Made by a program: the position numbers and the translations under genes. From NCBI GenBank assembly GCA_958412345.1, contig CATYSO010000001.1, positions 162,618 through 226,617 of the forward strand: a stretch of 64,000 bases of DNA. Reading direction: 5' to 3'. Below, in pieces: positions 1 through 8,021 of this stretch. The notes beneath the pieces were generated by a model. The model did not search any database. It saw only the letters and a list, made by a program, of their open reading frames with translations, and was not told where the DNA came from. The first letter of the stretch is position 1, and every line of letters starts with the position of its first letter. The stretch is from an uncultured Collinsella sp. (GTDB lineage Bacteria; Actinomycetota; Coriobacteriia; Coriobacteriales; Coriobacteriaceae).

Positions 1-541
1 TTTGCGAGCCGTCGCCAACTCCCAGACTAACCGAGATATCGCCTGATGCCTTCTTGTAACCACCGCTGTAATAACGGTCGGTCAAAAAACCGCTTACGGA
101 CTGAAATTGCTTCTGGTTTCTATGGAAGCTAACGCACGGATTGTTGACGCCGATGAACTCGATATTGCTACCCTGTTTGATGTTGAACAGCCATCGAGTT
201 TGTTCAACCCGCCAGTTAGTCTTATCGTTCACGTAGACCGTGCCATCGATGTAGATCCTCACAGGGTTAATTCGAGTCGCGCTCGGCGCGTCGATGGTGT
301 AACCCAAAGAAGGCGTGACCTCGCCCTCGGCCGTCTTAAGCACATAGCTACCTGGCTCGGTGATTTGGACGGGTTCGTTGTTGGCCTGCGTAAGCGACAG
401 CACCTCCGCCTTCACCCCGTCGGGCATGACCTGCGTCTCGGCGCTTGCCACCGCCGGCGTTGCCACGAGCGCGCATGCCACGGTGGCGATGCCCAGCAGA
501 CGCGTCAGCACGGCGCGCATCCCCATCTTCTTCTCCCTCAT
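1..541 (-). CDS. Secreted protein of unknown function, C-terminus cut by window edge
   Basis: The frame is open from an ATG at 541 to the left edge without a stop, so only the N-terminal 180 residues are visible. A ribosome binding site (AAGGGGAG) lies about 8 bases before this ATG. The N-terminus (MREKKMGMRAVLTRLLGIAT, then a hydrophobic run ending in ATPAVASAE) is a typical Sec signal peptide with an AxA-type cleavage site. The mature part is beta-rich and contains a segment resembling right-handed beta-helix proteins (GSYVLKTAEGEV, VRIYIDGTVYVND, NIKQGSNIEFIG), so a surface or adhesin-like protein is possible, but I recognise no family. It is divergent from the LytTR response regulator at 787, which makes it a candidate target of that system. 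Confidence 0.72.
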   Translation of the reverse strand, partial: MREKKMGMRAVLTRLLGIATVACALVATPAVASAETQVMPDGVKAEVLSLTQANNEPVQITEPGSYVLKTAEGEVTPSLGYTIDAPSATRINPVRIYIDGTVYVNDKTNWRVEQTRWLFNIKQGSNIEFIGVNNPCVSFHRNQKQFQSVSGFLTDRYYSGGYKKASGDISVSLGVGDGSQ

Positions 542-786
542 CGTTCAGCTCCCCTTACCCCTATGCTTTCGCGATGCCCGATATCGCTTGGCGCTGGCGG
601 CCGACATGGTCCCTCGCCAGCCGCCAGCTCAAATTGACATATATATCCACCTGGTATTGTGCAACCGCATGTTTTGACACCCTGCCGCTCGGCGCGAGTT
701 GCGTACCGTGGGGCGCAAATGGAACACACCCCCGCGGGCGGCGCGTACCCGATGTGGCAAAATCGAGGTACTAAGGGGGCCCAATT
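542..786. promoter_or_regulatory. Divergent intergenic region between secreted protein and LytTR regulator
   Basis: This 245-base stretch separates two divergent genes and must hold both promoters. A TTGACA at 634-639 followed by an AT-rich stretch is a possible -35 for the rightward genes, but no good -10 at standard spacing is visible. I could not find clear LytTR direct repeats. The response regulator has a strong ribosome binding site (AAGGGGG) just before 787. Confidence 0.35.
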
Positions 787-1509
787 ATGCTCAAAATCAT
801 CGCCTGCGACGACGACGTCGCCTTTCTAGATAACCTACATCGCATGATCAACCGCTGGTCGGCCGAGACGGGTACGGCGGTCGACGTTGCGCTCGTCACG
901 CGCGGCGAAGACCTGCTGGCGCGCCATGCCGCCTCGCGCGCCGATATCATCATGCTCGACATGATCATGCCGCTCGTCAACGGCATGGACACCGCCCGCG
1001 AGCTGCGCCAATCTGATACCGCCGTTCGCCTGGTGTTCCTGACCTCGTCGCCCGAGTTTGCGTTGGAGTCCTACGAGGTTCGCGCCTTCGACTACCTGCT
1101 CAAGCCCGTGACCTACGAGCGCGTGGCGCAACTGCTCGACGAGCTTTCGAGCCTGCGTCCGGCGGCGACCGACGAGCTCGTCATCAAGACATCCTTTGGC
1201 TATCACGCCCTGCGCCTGTCCGACATCGAATATGCCGAGGCCCGCAACAAACACGTGGTCTTCCACCTGCGCGACGGCCGCGATATCGAGGCGCTCGAGC
1301 CGTTCCGCAGCATCGAGGACCGACTGGCCCAAAACGCGACCTTCTTTAAGTGCCACCGCAGCTACCAGGTCAATCTGCGCAATATCGACCACTTCAATCG
1401 CACGGAAATCGTCATGCGCTCGGGTGCGTGCATACCGCTCGCGCGCAGCTGCAAGCAGGGGTTCCAAGACGCCTACTTTGCGGTGCGATTCGAGGGCGGG
1501 AGACGCTAA
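787..1509 (+). CDS. LytTR-family response regulator
   Basis: The 240-residue protein has a receiver domain (about residues 1-120) with the acidic cluster D8-D10, the phospho-acceptor D58 in the IIMLDMIMP motif, and the conserved T/S and K positions (FLTSS, LLKPV). The C-terminal LytTR DNA-binding domain (about 140-235) has the typical FFKCHRSYQVNLRNI signature. It is preceded by a strong ribosome binding site. Its stop codon overlaps the start of the GHKL kinase by one base, so the two are translationally coupled. Such AgrA-type regulators commonly control secreted-peptide, bacteriocin or surface-protein genes. The divergent secreted protein at the left edge is the obvious nearby candidate target, but no binding site was identified. 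Confidence 0.93.
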   Translation: MLKIIACDDDVAFLDNLHRMINRWSAETGTAVDVALVTRGEDLLARHAASRADIIMLDMIMPLVNGMDTARELRQSDTAVRLVFLTSSPEFALESYEVRAFDYLLKPVTYERVAQLLDELSSLRPAATDELVIKTSFGYHALRLSDIEYAEARNKHVVFHLRDGRDIEALEPFRSIEDRLAQNATFFKCHRSYQVNLRNIDHFNRTEIVMRSGACIPLARSCKQGFQDAYFAVRFEGGRR

Positions 1510-2786
1510 TGCTTTCCTCGGCAGAACTGGTGCTCTGGGCAATCCACCACGCGACGACACTGCTTTTTGGCGTCTTTGCCTCGGCGGCGCTGTGCGGTGT
1601 CGAGCTCAACCGCCGCCATGCGCTTGAACTGGTGGGGGTCGGCGCTGTAACCGGAACGGCTTTTGCGATTGCCAACCTCGTCGGCGGCGAGCTGCTTGCG
1701 CGACAGGCCTATCCGCTCGTCGTACACCTGCCACTTATCGTCTACCTGTGCGTGCGCTATCGCCTGAGTCCGCTGCTCGCCATCCTAGGCGTTACCAGCG
1801 CCTACCTGAGCTGCCAGTTTAGCAACTGGATGGGCATCGCCGCATTCGCCGCCACCGATTCGCAGGTCGCGTACTACGTGGCGCGCATCATCACCACGCT
1901 CGGCGTCTTTGCCGTCTTGTTGCATTGGGCAGGCGACATCGGCCCCCGCCTGGCGATTAAAAGTCCCACCGAGCTGGAGATTCTGCTCATCCTGCCGCTC
2001 GTCTACTACATCTTCGACTACGCCACCAACGTCTATACCACGCTCTTCCACTCGGGCTCGGTGGTAACCGTTGAGTTTTTGGCGTTCGCCCTCTGTGCCT
2101 TCTACCTTATGTTTCTTGCCGTCTACCTACGTGAATACGAGGCAAAGGAAATCGCCGAGCGCGAGCGCTGGATGCTCGCGACCCGCGACAGCGCTGCCAT
2201 CAAAGAGCTCGAAGCCTGGCGCCAATCCGGACGCGAGCTCTCGATCCTCCGTCACGACATGCGCCACTACCTGCGCGGTCTAGCGGCCCTGATCGAAGAG
2301 GGCAGCACCGACGAGGCCCTCGCGCGCATTGATGATCTTTGTGAGGCCAACGACCGCACCGCCGTACGCCGCTACTGCGCCAACGACACGGTCAACATTG
2401 CGCTCTCGTCGCTTTCCGCAGACATCAAAGCGCACGGCATCACCGCCGACCTGCGCGCCGCCGTGCCCGAAACCGTCCACGTGGGCGATACCGATCTGTT
2501 CAGCGTGGTATCGAACGCCCTCGACAATGCCATCGCCGCGGCGAGCGCCGCCCCCGAAGGCAAGCGGTTTGTCGACCTGGACCTTCGCTACGAAGACGGT
2601 CAGCTTCTATTGCTGGTTTCCAACACGTTTGGCCGTGCGCCACACATGGTCGACGGGATGCCCGTGGCTCAGCACACTGGTCACGGCTTTGGCACCAAGA
2701 GCATTAAGCTTGCCGTCGAGCGCATGAACGGCAACTGCCAGTTCCGCATTAACGGCGACCGGTTTGAGCTGCGCGCCGTGATGTAG
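1509..2786 (+). CDS. GHKL-type (AgrC-like) membrane sensor histidine kinase
   Basis: The frame is open further upstream, but the ATG at 1509 overlaps the stop of the response regulator (TAATG) and gives a protein that begins directly with membrane helices, so I use it (425 residues). About six hydrophobic segments fill residues 1-205. A linker with acidic/basic heptads follows, then the phospho-acceptor region LSILRHDMRHYLRGL (H249) and a GHKL ATPase domain with the N-box VVSNALDNAIAAA and G-box GHGFGTKSI. This is the architecture of AgrC/quorum-type kinases. The partner is the LytTR regulator immediately upstream. The activating signal is unknown; no propeptide gene of the AgrD type is visible nearby. 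Confidence 0.92.
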   Translation: MLSSAELVLWAIHHATTLLFGVFASAALCGVELNRRHALELVGVGAVTGTAFAIANLVGGELLARQAYPLVVHLPLIVYLCVRYRLSPLLAILGVTSAYLSCQFSNWMGIAAFAATDSQVAYYVARIITTLGVFAVLLHWAGDIGPRLAIKSPTELEILLILPLVYYIFDYATNVYTTLFHSGSVVTVEFLAFALCAFYLMFLAVYLREYEAKEIAERERWMLATRDSAAIKELEAWRQSGRELSILRHDMRHYLRGLAALIEEGSTDEALARIDDLCEANDRTAVRRYCANDTVNIALSSLSADIKAHGITADLRAAVPETVHVGDTDLFSVVSNALDNAIAAASAAPEGKRFVDLDLRYEDGQLLLLVSNTFGRAPHMVDGMPVAQHTGHGFGTKSIKLAVERMNGNCQFRINGDRFELRAVM

Positions 2787-2825
2787 AGGTGTGGGAGCGC
2801 CGCCACGGCGCCGCCGCCAGCCTCG

Positions 2826-3401
2826 TTACAACGGCGCAACCGCCGGGGTCAGCTGCTTGATGTAGGCCCACATGCGCTGCTTGGCCGCTTTGTCGGTCAG
2901 CGCCGCCTCAAAGCCATCGAGCGCGAGCACGCGGCGGCCCTGCACATGGGCGACCAGGCCGGGCTTGAGCATGGCGGTGTCGAAGTCATCAATCGCCACG
3001 AGCATATCGGCGTAGGTTTCGCGCATGGCATCGGCCGCGCTGTTATCGAGCAGCAGCACCGCCTCGGGATCCAGAGCCTCAAGCGCCTCGCGGAACAGCT
3101 CGCACGGCAGAGTCTCGCCCACCGCGACCGCTCCGTCGCCTGCGCCGGCGACGCTTGCCAGCACGCAAAAATCCTCGGGCGCGTAGCCGATGGCCCCAAG
3201 CGCCTTGCGCAGCGCAGCACCGTCCGGACCGGCAGCCAGCTCGCCGCCCGAACGCTCGGCCTCGTCCAAATCGCCTTTGACCAGCACGATCGGCGAGCAC
3301 GCGTTGCCCACGATGCGCACGCCGCGATCTGCGAGCGACGCGAGCTCCTGCTCGGTCGCCTGAGCGATGGCTTCTTTTTTCTGGCTTTGTGACGTGGGCA
3401 T
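2826..3401 (-). CDS. Uracil-DNA-glycosylase-like protein, possibly catalytically degenerate
   Basis: I chose the ATG at 3401 (MPTSQSQKK) because it follows a GGAGAG ribosome binding site; an ATG ten codons earlier lacks one. The 191-residue product resembles the UDG superfamily in layout: a strand (IVLVKGDLD), a segment GPDGAALRKALGAIGYAPED that parallels the family-4 GPAGxLLDxxLxxIG motif, then ALDPEAVLLLDNSAADAM that parallels the PKVILALGxxAA motif. It lacks the family-4 iron-sulfur cysteines and a clear GEAPG motif A, so it may be an inactive or divergent member. No operon partner; it is divergent from thioredoxin. Family assignment is inference from motif layout only. Confidence 0.5.
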   Translation of the reverse strand: MPTSQSQKKEAIAQATEQELASLADRGVRIVGNACSPIVLVKGDLDEAERSGGELAAGPDGAALRKALGAIGYAPEDFCVLASVAGAGDGAVAVGETLPCELFREALEALDPEAVLLLDNSAADAMRETYADMLVAIDDFDTAMLKPGLVAHVQGRRVLALDGFEAALTDKAAKQRMWAYIKQLTPAVAPL

Positions 3402-3537
3402 GCGCTCTCCAATCGTTTGCGTGCCCACCATTATATAAAAGAGCCGCCCGCGAGTGGTTGCTTTACGGGCCGCTGGGTATAAGCACGGTCGTACTGAGTT
3501 TTACGCGGCCGCGCCGCGTCACATTATGGAGGTCACC

Positions 3538-3858
3538 ATGGCTGACATTAAGCAGATTACCCCCGAGAACTTCGACGCTGTAGTCAACGATAGCCTGCCC
3601 GTACTGGTTGATTTTTGGGCCCCGTGGTGCGGCCCGTGCCGTTCGCTCTCGCCCATCGTCGACGAGGTCGCCGACGAGCTGGCCGGCAAGCTTGCCGTGG
3701 CCAAGTGCAACGTCGACGACAACCAGGACCTGGCCATGAAGTTTGGCGTCATGAGCATCCCCACGCTGGTTGTCTTTAAGAACGGCGAGGAGGTCGACCG
3801 TTCGGTCGGCGCATTACCCAAGGCAAGGCTTCAGGCGCTGCTGGAGAAACATCTGTAA
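3538..3858 (+). CDS. trxA: Thioredoxin
   Basis: The 106-residue protein carries the redox-active WCGPC motif at residues 30-34, the conserved DFWAPWC strand before it and the cis-proline segment MSIPTLVVFKNG. The start is set by ATGGAGG just upstream of the ATG at 3538; the frame is open for 28 more codons upstream but without a ribosome binding site. Thioredoxin reduces cytoplasmic protein disulfides and serves ribonucleotide reductase and peroxiredoxins. It appears monocistronic: a strong hairpin followed by TTTTCTT lies at 3971-4006. Confidence 0.96.
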   Translation: MADIKQITPENFDAVVNDSLPVLVDFWAPWCGPCRSLSPIVDEVADELAGKLAVAKCNVDDNQDLAMKFGVMSIPTLVVFKNGEEVDRSVGALPKARLQALLEKHL

Positions 3859-3970
3859 TACGCTTGTTACTTGTCTGCCGTCCATGAGCGGTTTCGCACC
3901 GCTCGCCGGAGCGCCAAACGCAAGGCATGCGACCACGGATAGTATGGTAGACACAAACAGCCCCCAGTGA

Positions 3971-4006
3971 ACGGGTGCGGGTCAGACGGACTCGCACCCG
4001 TTTTCT
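3971..4006 (+). terminator. Rho-independent terminator after thioredoxin
   Basis: ACGGGTGCG (3971-3979) pairs with CGCACCCGT (3993-4001), and TTTTCTT follows. This is a standard intrinsic terminator for rightward transcription from trxA. Confidence 0.8.
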
Positions 4007-4079
4007 TATGCGGCGGCGCCCAAGGTGGGCGTAGTAGAATCTGAACCACTGGATTGCCCCGTACAAAAGGAGATTTCCC

Positions 4080-4328
4080 ATGCATGACGTCGGAATGAAC
4101 ATGAGCCAGCTTGCCATGAGCGTCAAGCAGGTCGACGACACCATTGAGCTCGCTCACGAGTGGAGCCATCAGCTGCTGCATGCGACCGAGAACTTTGACA
4201 TGGAGCGCATTGGCGCCAAACTCGAGGCCGCCATGTCTGCGCTGCACGAGGCGCACGATGCGCTCGAGGGCTACGAGGAGGCCATCGAGGCAGATCACAA
4301 CTCCGTCGGCTCCGTGAAGCTGGTGTAA
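4080..4328 (+). CDS. Small acidic helical protein of unknown function, first gene before nikR
   Basis: This 82-residue protein begins at an ATG preceded by AAAGGAG. It is rich in His, Glu and Met, has no Cys and is predicted to be almost entirely helical (two long helices spanning residues 10-45 and 48-72). Only one base separates its stop from the GTG start of nikR, so the two are co-transcribed and probably coupled. I do not recognise a family. The high histidine content near a nickel regulator could indicate metal handling, but that is inference from context. Confidence 0.75.
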   Translation: MHDVGMNMSQLAMSVKQVDDTIELAHEWSHQLLHATENFDMERIGAKLEAAMSALHEAHDALEGYEEAIEADHNSVGSVKLV

Positions 4329-4329
4329 C

Positions 4330-4842
4330 GTGGCCGAGCACGAGCACGGCTGCGGGTACGAGCACGAGCATCCGCACGGGGCGGACGGTGACGCGGGCTG
4401 CCACTGTAGTGGTTCCGGCTCCGAGCTGGTCCGCTTTTCGGTTACCGCACCGGACGACCTGCTGCGCCGTTTTGACGAACAGATCGCGCGCCGCGGCGAC
4501 GTGGCCAACCGCTCCGAGGCCGTGCGCGACCTGATTCGCGCCTCGATCGCCAAGGAGCAGATGCGCACGCCCGATGAGCATGTTATCGGGTCGCTCACCA
4601 TGATCTACGACCACCATACCGGCGACCTGACGCGCCGTCTGGACGAAGTGCAGCACGACTACACCGACGAGATCGTATCGACCATGCACGTGCATCTGGA
4701 TCACCACAACTGCTTGGAGATTCTGGCGCTCAAGGGTCGCGGCGAACGCGTCTACGAGCTGGCCGACCGTCTGCTGGGCCTGCGCGGCGTTAAGCACGGC
4801 GAGCTCACGTGCGCCGCCACCAAGCAGAGCCTGGGACTGTAG
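4330..4842 (+). CDS. nikR: NikR-type nickel-responsive transcriptional regulator with His-rich N-terminal tail
   Basis: The start is a GTG one base after the preceding stop. Residues 32-80 form a ribbon-helix-helix DNA-binding domain (LVRFSVTAPDDLLRRFDE, then NRSEAVRDLIR). The C-terminal ACT-like domain has the square-planar nickel ligands with exactly the spacing of Escherichia coli NikR: H109, H120, H122 and C128. An unusual extra N-terminal tail of about 30 residues holds many His and several Cys residues (HEHGC, HEHPHG, CHC). Canonical NikR is about 130-140 residues, so the tail is an addition and may bind metal. It lies upstream of hypF-hypC-hypD-hypE, which fits control of nickel-enzyme maturation. 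Confidence 0.93.
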   Translation: MAEHEHGCGYEHEHPHGADGDAGCHCSGSGSELVRFSVTAPDDLLRRFDEQIARRGDVANRSEAVRDLIRASIAKEQMRTPDEHVIGSLTMIYDHHTGDLTRRLDEVQHDYTDEIVSTMHVHLDHHNCLEILALKGRGERVYELADRLLGLRGVKHGELTCAATKQSLGL

Positions 4843-4845
4843 CGC

Positions 4846-4926
4846 ACCTGCCAAAAAGGGACAGGTTTGTTTTGGCAGGTTTAGAAGTTTTACCTACCAA
4901 AATAAACCTGTCCCTTTTTGGTCGGT
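4846..4926. repeat. Inverted pair of GGGACAGG-loop hairpin repeats
   Basis: Two hairpin units face each other. Unit one (4846-4880) has arms ACCTGCCAAAA and TTTTGGCAGGT around a loop containing GGGACAGG. Unit two (4892-4926) is an inverted copy with arms ACCTACCAAAA and TTTTGGTCGGT. Together they also form a larger inverted repeat with arms of about 25 bases. Related units occur at 14533-14567 and 18249-18285. The pair starts four bases after the nikR stop and ends 18 bases before the hypF start, so it could separate the two messages. Confidence 0.85.
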
Positions 4927-4944
4927 TTTGATGAGGGGTGTCGC

Positions 4945-7629
4945 ATGCGACATGTGCATATTCATGTGACGGGCATTGTGCAGGGCGTTGGCATGCGGCC
5001 GTTTGTGTATCGCGAGGCCATGGCGCATGGCATTTGCGGATGGGTGCTCAACGCGGGCGACGGCGTGCATATCGAGGCGCACGCTCCGGCCGATGCGCTC
5101 GATGCTTTTGTTGCCGCGCTTTCTGCGCATGCGCCTGCGGCAGCCCGCGTAGAGCATGTCGAGGTTGTGGACCTGGCAGCCAACGGTTGGGATGCCGCCA
5201 ATGAAGAGGGTTTTCGCATCGTAGCATCGCAGGACCAGACCGCGCACACGACGCTCGTCTCGCCCGATATCGCCACCTGCAACGATTGCCTGCGCGAGCT
5301 GTTCGATCCCGCCGACCGACGCTATCACTACCCCTTTATCAACTGCACTAACTGCGGCCCACGCTTTACCATCATCCGATCGCTGCCTTATGACCGAGCG
5401 GCTACCTCGATGGACCGTTTTCCCATGTGCCCTGAGTGTGCCGCGGAGTATGCCAATCCGCTCGATCGTCGCTTTCACGCGCAGCCCGATGCCTGCTTTG
5501 ATTGCGGGCCGCATATCATGTGGCGCGAAGTGGGCGTGGGCGATGAGCCGGGCGAAGCCGCCGCGCCGCTGGCCGTCGGCACCACGCGCGAGACCAGCGA
5601 CGCCATTATCGACCGCTGCGTTGAGCTGCTGGCCGTTGGTGGCATCGTCGCCATCAAGGGCCTGGGCGGATTCCATCTATCCTGTGACGCCTCCAACGAG
5701 CAGGCGGTAGCCGAGCTTCGCCGCCGTAAACGCCGCAGCAACAAGCCACTTGCCGTTATGGTGCGCAGCCTTGCCGACGTTGAACGCCTGTGCCATGTCG
5801 ATGATGCCGAGCGCGACGTGCTGGCCGGCAGCATCCGCCCCATCGTGCTGCTGCGCCGGCGTGGTGCTGGCGAGGGAGATTTCTCCGATGCTCTCGAACT
5901 CGCTCCGTCCGTTGCGCACGATCTGCCCGAACTCGGCGTCATGCTCCCCTATACCCCGCTTCAGCATCTGTTGCTTGCCGCCGCCGCTTCGCACGGCATG
6001 CGCGCGCTGGTTATGACCAGTGGAAACTTGAGCGAAGAGCCTATCGAGACCGACGACGACCTTGCCTGGGAACACCTCGTTGCCACCGGCATCGCCGACG
6101 CGCTGCTCGGCAATGACCGCGCAATCCTCTCGCGCTATGACGACTCCGTGGTGCGCGTGGTCGACGGCGCCGCTATGCCTGTGCGCCGCGCCCGCGGCTA
6201 TGCGCCGCAGCCGTTGCCGTTGCCGTTGCCGACGATCGATGCCGCCGCGCCCTGTGTGCTCGCCTGCGGGCCGCAGCAAAAGGCCACGATTGCGCTCACA
6301 CGCGAGGACTCGGACGGTCCTGCGGCTTGTTTTGTGTCGCAGCATATTGGAGATGTCGAAAACGGCGCGACTTTCGATGCGTGGAACGCCGCGCGTACGC
6401 GCCTGGAAGACCTTTTTGACCTAGTGCCCGCCGCGCTGGCCTGCGATCTGCATCCTAGTTATCTATCGAGCCAATGGGCACGCGAGCAGACGCGGGAACA
6501 AGGTCTGCCACTTGTCGAGGTCCAACATCATCATGCGCATATCGCGAGCGTCATGGCCGAGGCCATCGCCGCGGGCCAGCTTGCGCCTGACGCACGCGTG
6601 CTCGGCATCGCCTTCGATGGCACGGGCGCCGGCACCGACGGGACCATTTGGGGCGGCGAATTTCTTGTCGCCGGCCTCACCGATTTTGAGCGCGCCGCGC
6701 ATCCGCGTACCTGGGCGCTCCCCGGCGGCGCCGCATCCGTGCGCGATGCCCGACGCAACGCCTTTGCCCTGCTCAGTGAACTCGGCCTGCTCGAACATCC
6801 GGGCGCCGCCCCGCTTTTGGATAGCATTGACGAGCAAACACGTAGCGTGACGACCACGATGGTCGAGCGGAACATTAACAGCCCGCGCACGAGCAGCATG
6901 GGCCGTTTGTTTGACGCCGCGGCGGCAATCTTGGGCATCTGCGGCACTGCAACCTACGAGGGTGAACCCGCCATCGAGCTCGAGGCCGCCGCTTGGCGCG
7001 CTCTTGACGACGAAAACAGCCATTCCACTGGCAATCAGGCGGGTGTATCCGCATCCGTCTCAACATCGCTGGACAGTTTGTTCAGATACGTATTAACTAC
7101 AGACCCCCTATCCGACATTTTTGACTCGAATTTGACCAAAAAGGGCTCTCCAGACACCCCGTTTGCGGCAAGCATGCCCGGTGCAGGCCCAAAATCGACC
7201 CATTTGGGGTGTTCGCAGACGGCTTTTGCCACCCAGAGCCCACCACAAAAATACGTATCTGAACTAACTGTCCAGGCGGCCTCGGATAGCTCCCTCGTTT
7301 TGGACCAAAGACCATTTTTTGAGGCGCTTTTGGAGGGAATTGAGGCCGGCGCGCCGGCCGACAAGCTCGCGCTCGACTTCCATATCGCCATTGCACGCGC
7401 ATCGGCCCAAGTCGCAAGCGAAATCTGCGCCCGCGAAGGCATCGACACCGTCGCGCTCTCGGGCGGCGTGTTCATGAACCGTCTTTTACTTCGGCTCCTC
7501 ACCCGCGAGCTCAAAAGCATGGGTCTCACTGTCTTGATTCCCCGCTCCGTGCCCGTCAACGATGGCTGCATTGCCTACGGCCAGGCGGCGGTCGCCCGCG
7601 CTCGGCTCGCGCAGGTCATACCGCAGTAG
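4945..7629 (+). CDS. hypF: Carbamoyltransferase HypF, with an in-frame palindromic insertion
   Basis: HypF makes the thiocarbamoyl group transferred to HypE for synthesis of the cyanide ligands of [NiFe]-hydrogenase. The start at 4945 follows GAGGGG; upstream codons lie in a repeat. Domains in order: acylphosphatase (residues 1-90, GIVQGVGMRPFVYR), two CxxC-x18-CxxC zinc fingers (about 110-190), YrdC-like (about 210-400) and a Kae1-like domain with the metal-binding HHHAHIASV motif near residue 535. At 894 residues it is longer than the usual 750-780. Residues 709-777 are encoded by a 207-nt inverted-repeat element (7069-7275) that keeps the frame. The C-terminal Kae1 motifs after it (SGGVFMN, PVNDGCIAYGQ) are intact. 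Whether the protein is active is unknown. Confidence 0.95.
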   Translation: MRHVHIHVTGIVQGVGMRPFVYREAMAHGICGWVLNAGDGVHIEAHAPADALDAFVAALSAHAPAAARVEHVEVVDLAANGWDAANEEGFRIVASQDQTAHTTLVSPDIATCNDCLRELFDPADRRYHYPFINCTNCGPRFTIIRSLPYDRAATSMDRFPMCPECAAEYANPLDRRFHAQPDACFDCGPHIMWREVGVGDEPGEAAAPLAVGTTRETSDAIIDRCVELLAVGGIVAIKGLGGFHLSCDASNEQAVAELRRRKRRSNKPLAVMVRSLADVERLCHVDDAERDVLAGSIRPIVLLRRRGAGEGDFSDALELAPSVAHDLPELGVMLPYTPLQHLLLAAAASHGMRALVMTSGNLSEEPIETDDDLAWEHLVATGIADALLGNDRAILSRYDDSVVRVVDGAAMPVRRARGYAPQPLPLPLPTIDAAAPCVLACGPQQKATIALTREDSDGPAACFVSQHIGDVENGATFDAWNAARTRLEDLFDLVPAALACDLHPSYLSSQWAREQTREQGLPLVEVQHHHAHIASVMAEAIAAGQLAPDARVLGIAFDGTGAGTDGTIWGGEFLVAGLTDFERAAHPRTWALPGGAASVRDARRNAFALLSELGLLEHPGAAPLLDSIDEQTRSVTTTMVERNINSPRTSSMGRLFDAAAAILGICGTATYEGEPAIELEAAAWRALDDENSHSTGNQAGVSASVSTSLDSLFRYVLTTDPLSDIFDSNLTKKGSPDTPFAASMPGAGPKSTHLGCSQTAFATQSPPQKYVSELTVQAASDSSLVLDQRPFFEALLEGIEAGAPADKLALDFHIAIARASAQVASEICAREGIDTVALSGGVFMNRLLLRLLTRELKSMGLTVLIPRSVPVNDGCIAYGQAAVARARLAQVIPQ
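7069..7275. repeat. In-frame palindromic insertion element inside hypF
   Basis: The left arm begins CTGGACAGTTTGTTCAGATA at 7069 and the right arm, read on the other strand from 7275, begins CTGGACAGTTAGTTCAGATA; they match over about 26 bases with one difference. Nested pairs lie inside (GGGCTCT with AGAGCCC, ACACCCC with GGGGTGT). The element is 207 nt, exactly 69 codons, starts on a codon boundary and contains no stop in the hypF frame. Base use is less GC-biased at third positions than the surrounding gene. No target-site duplication is obvious. It resembles in concept the Rickettsia palindromic elements that insert in frame into genes. Confidence 0.85.
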
Positions 7630-7760
7630 GCTGTTTGGCTAGCCCATGCGCCGCCGTCTCACAGGTGTAACGCGTTTGCCCGCAACCCCCGCGAGCGCTA
7701 CCATCAACTGATGGATAATTAAGCGCCTATCCAGCGCTAAGCGTATAAAAGGGGAACATT

Positions 7761-8021
7761 ATGTGCCTTGCCGTTCCCGGTAAAGTGGTCAAACGCGACG
7801 ACGACCTAAAGGCGACCGTCGACATGATGGGCATCGAGCGCCCCGTTTCGTTGCGCCTCGTGCCGACGGCGCAGGTAGGCGACTATGTTCTCGTACATGC
7901 CGGCTTTGGCATCCAGATTGTTGACGAGCAGGAAGCTCAAGAGACGCTCAATCTCGTCAACACCATGACCGAACTGGTCGAAGAAGACCAGCTGGCCACC
8001 AACCCGGCCGAGGCTTACTAG
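7761..8021 (+). CDS. hypC: Hydrogenase maturation chaperone HypC
   Basis: The 86-residue protein starts with the conserved MCLAVPGKV, whose Cys2 is essential for holding the Fe(CN)2CO group with HypD and for binding the large-subunit precursor. The VGDYVLVHAGFGI strand is also typical. It is preceded by AAAGGGGA at good spacing. The gene is 131 bases after hypF and its stop overlaps the GTG start of hypD by one base, so hypC and hypD are translationally coupled. Confidence 0.96.
   Translation: MCLAVPGKVVKRDDDLKATVDMMGIERPVSLRLVPTAQVGDYVLVHAGFGIQIVDEQEAQETLNLVNTMTELVEEDQLATNPAEAY

Noticed and set aside
7069..7275. An IS or transposon remnant inside hypF
   Set aside because: No transposase fragment or target duplication is visible and the frame is kept, so a palindromic element is a better description.
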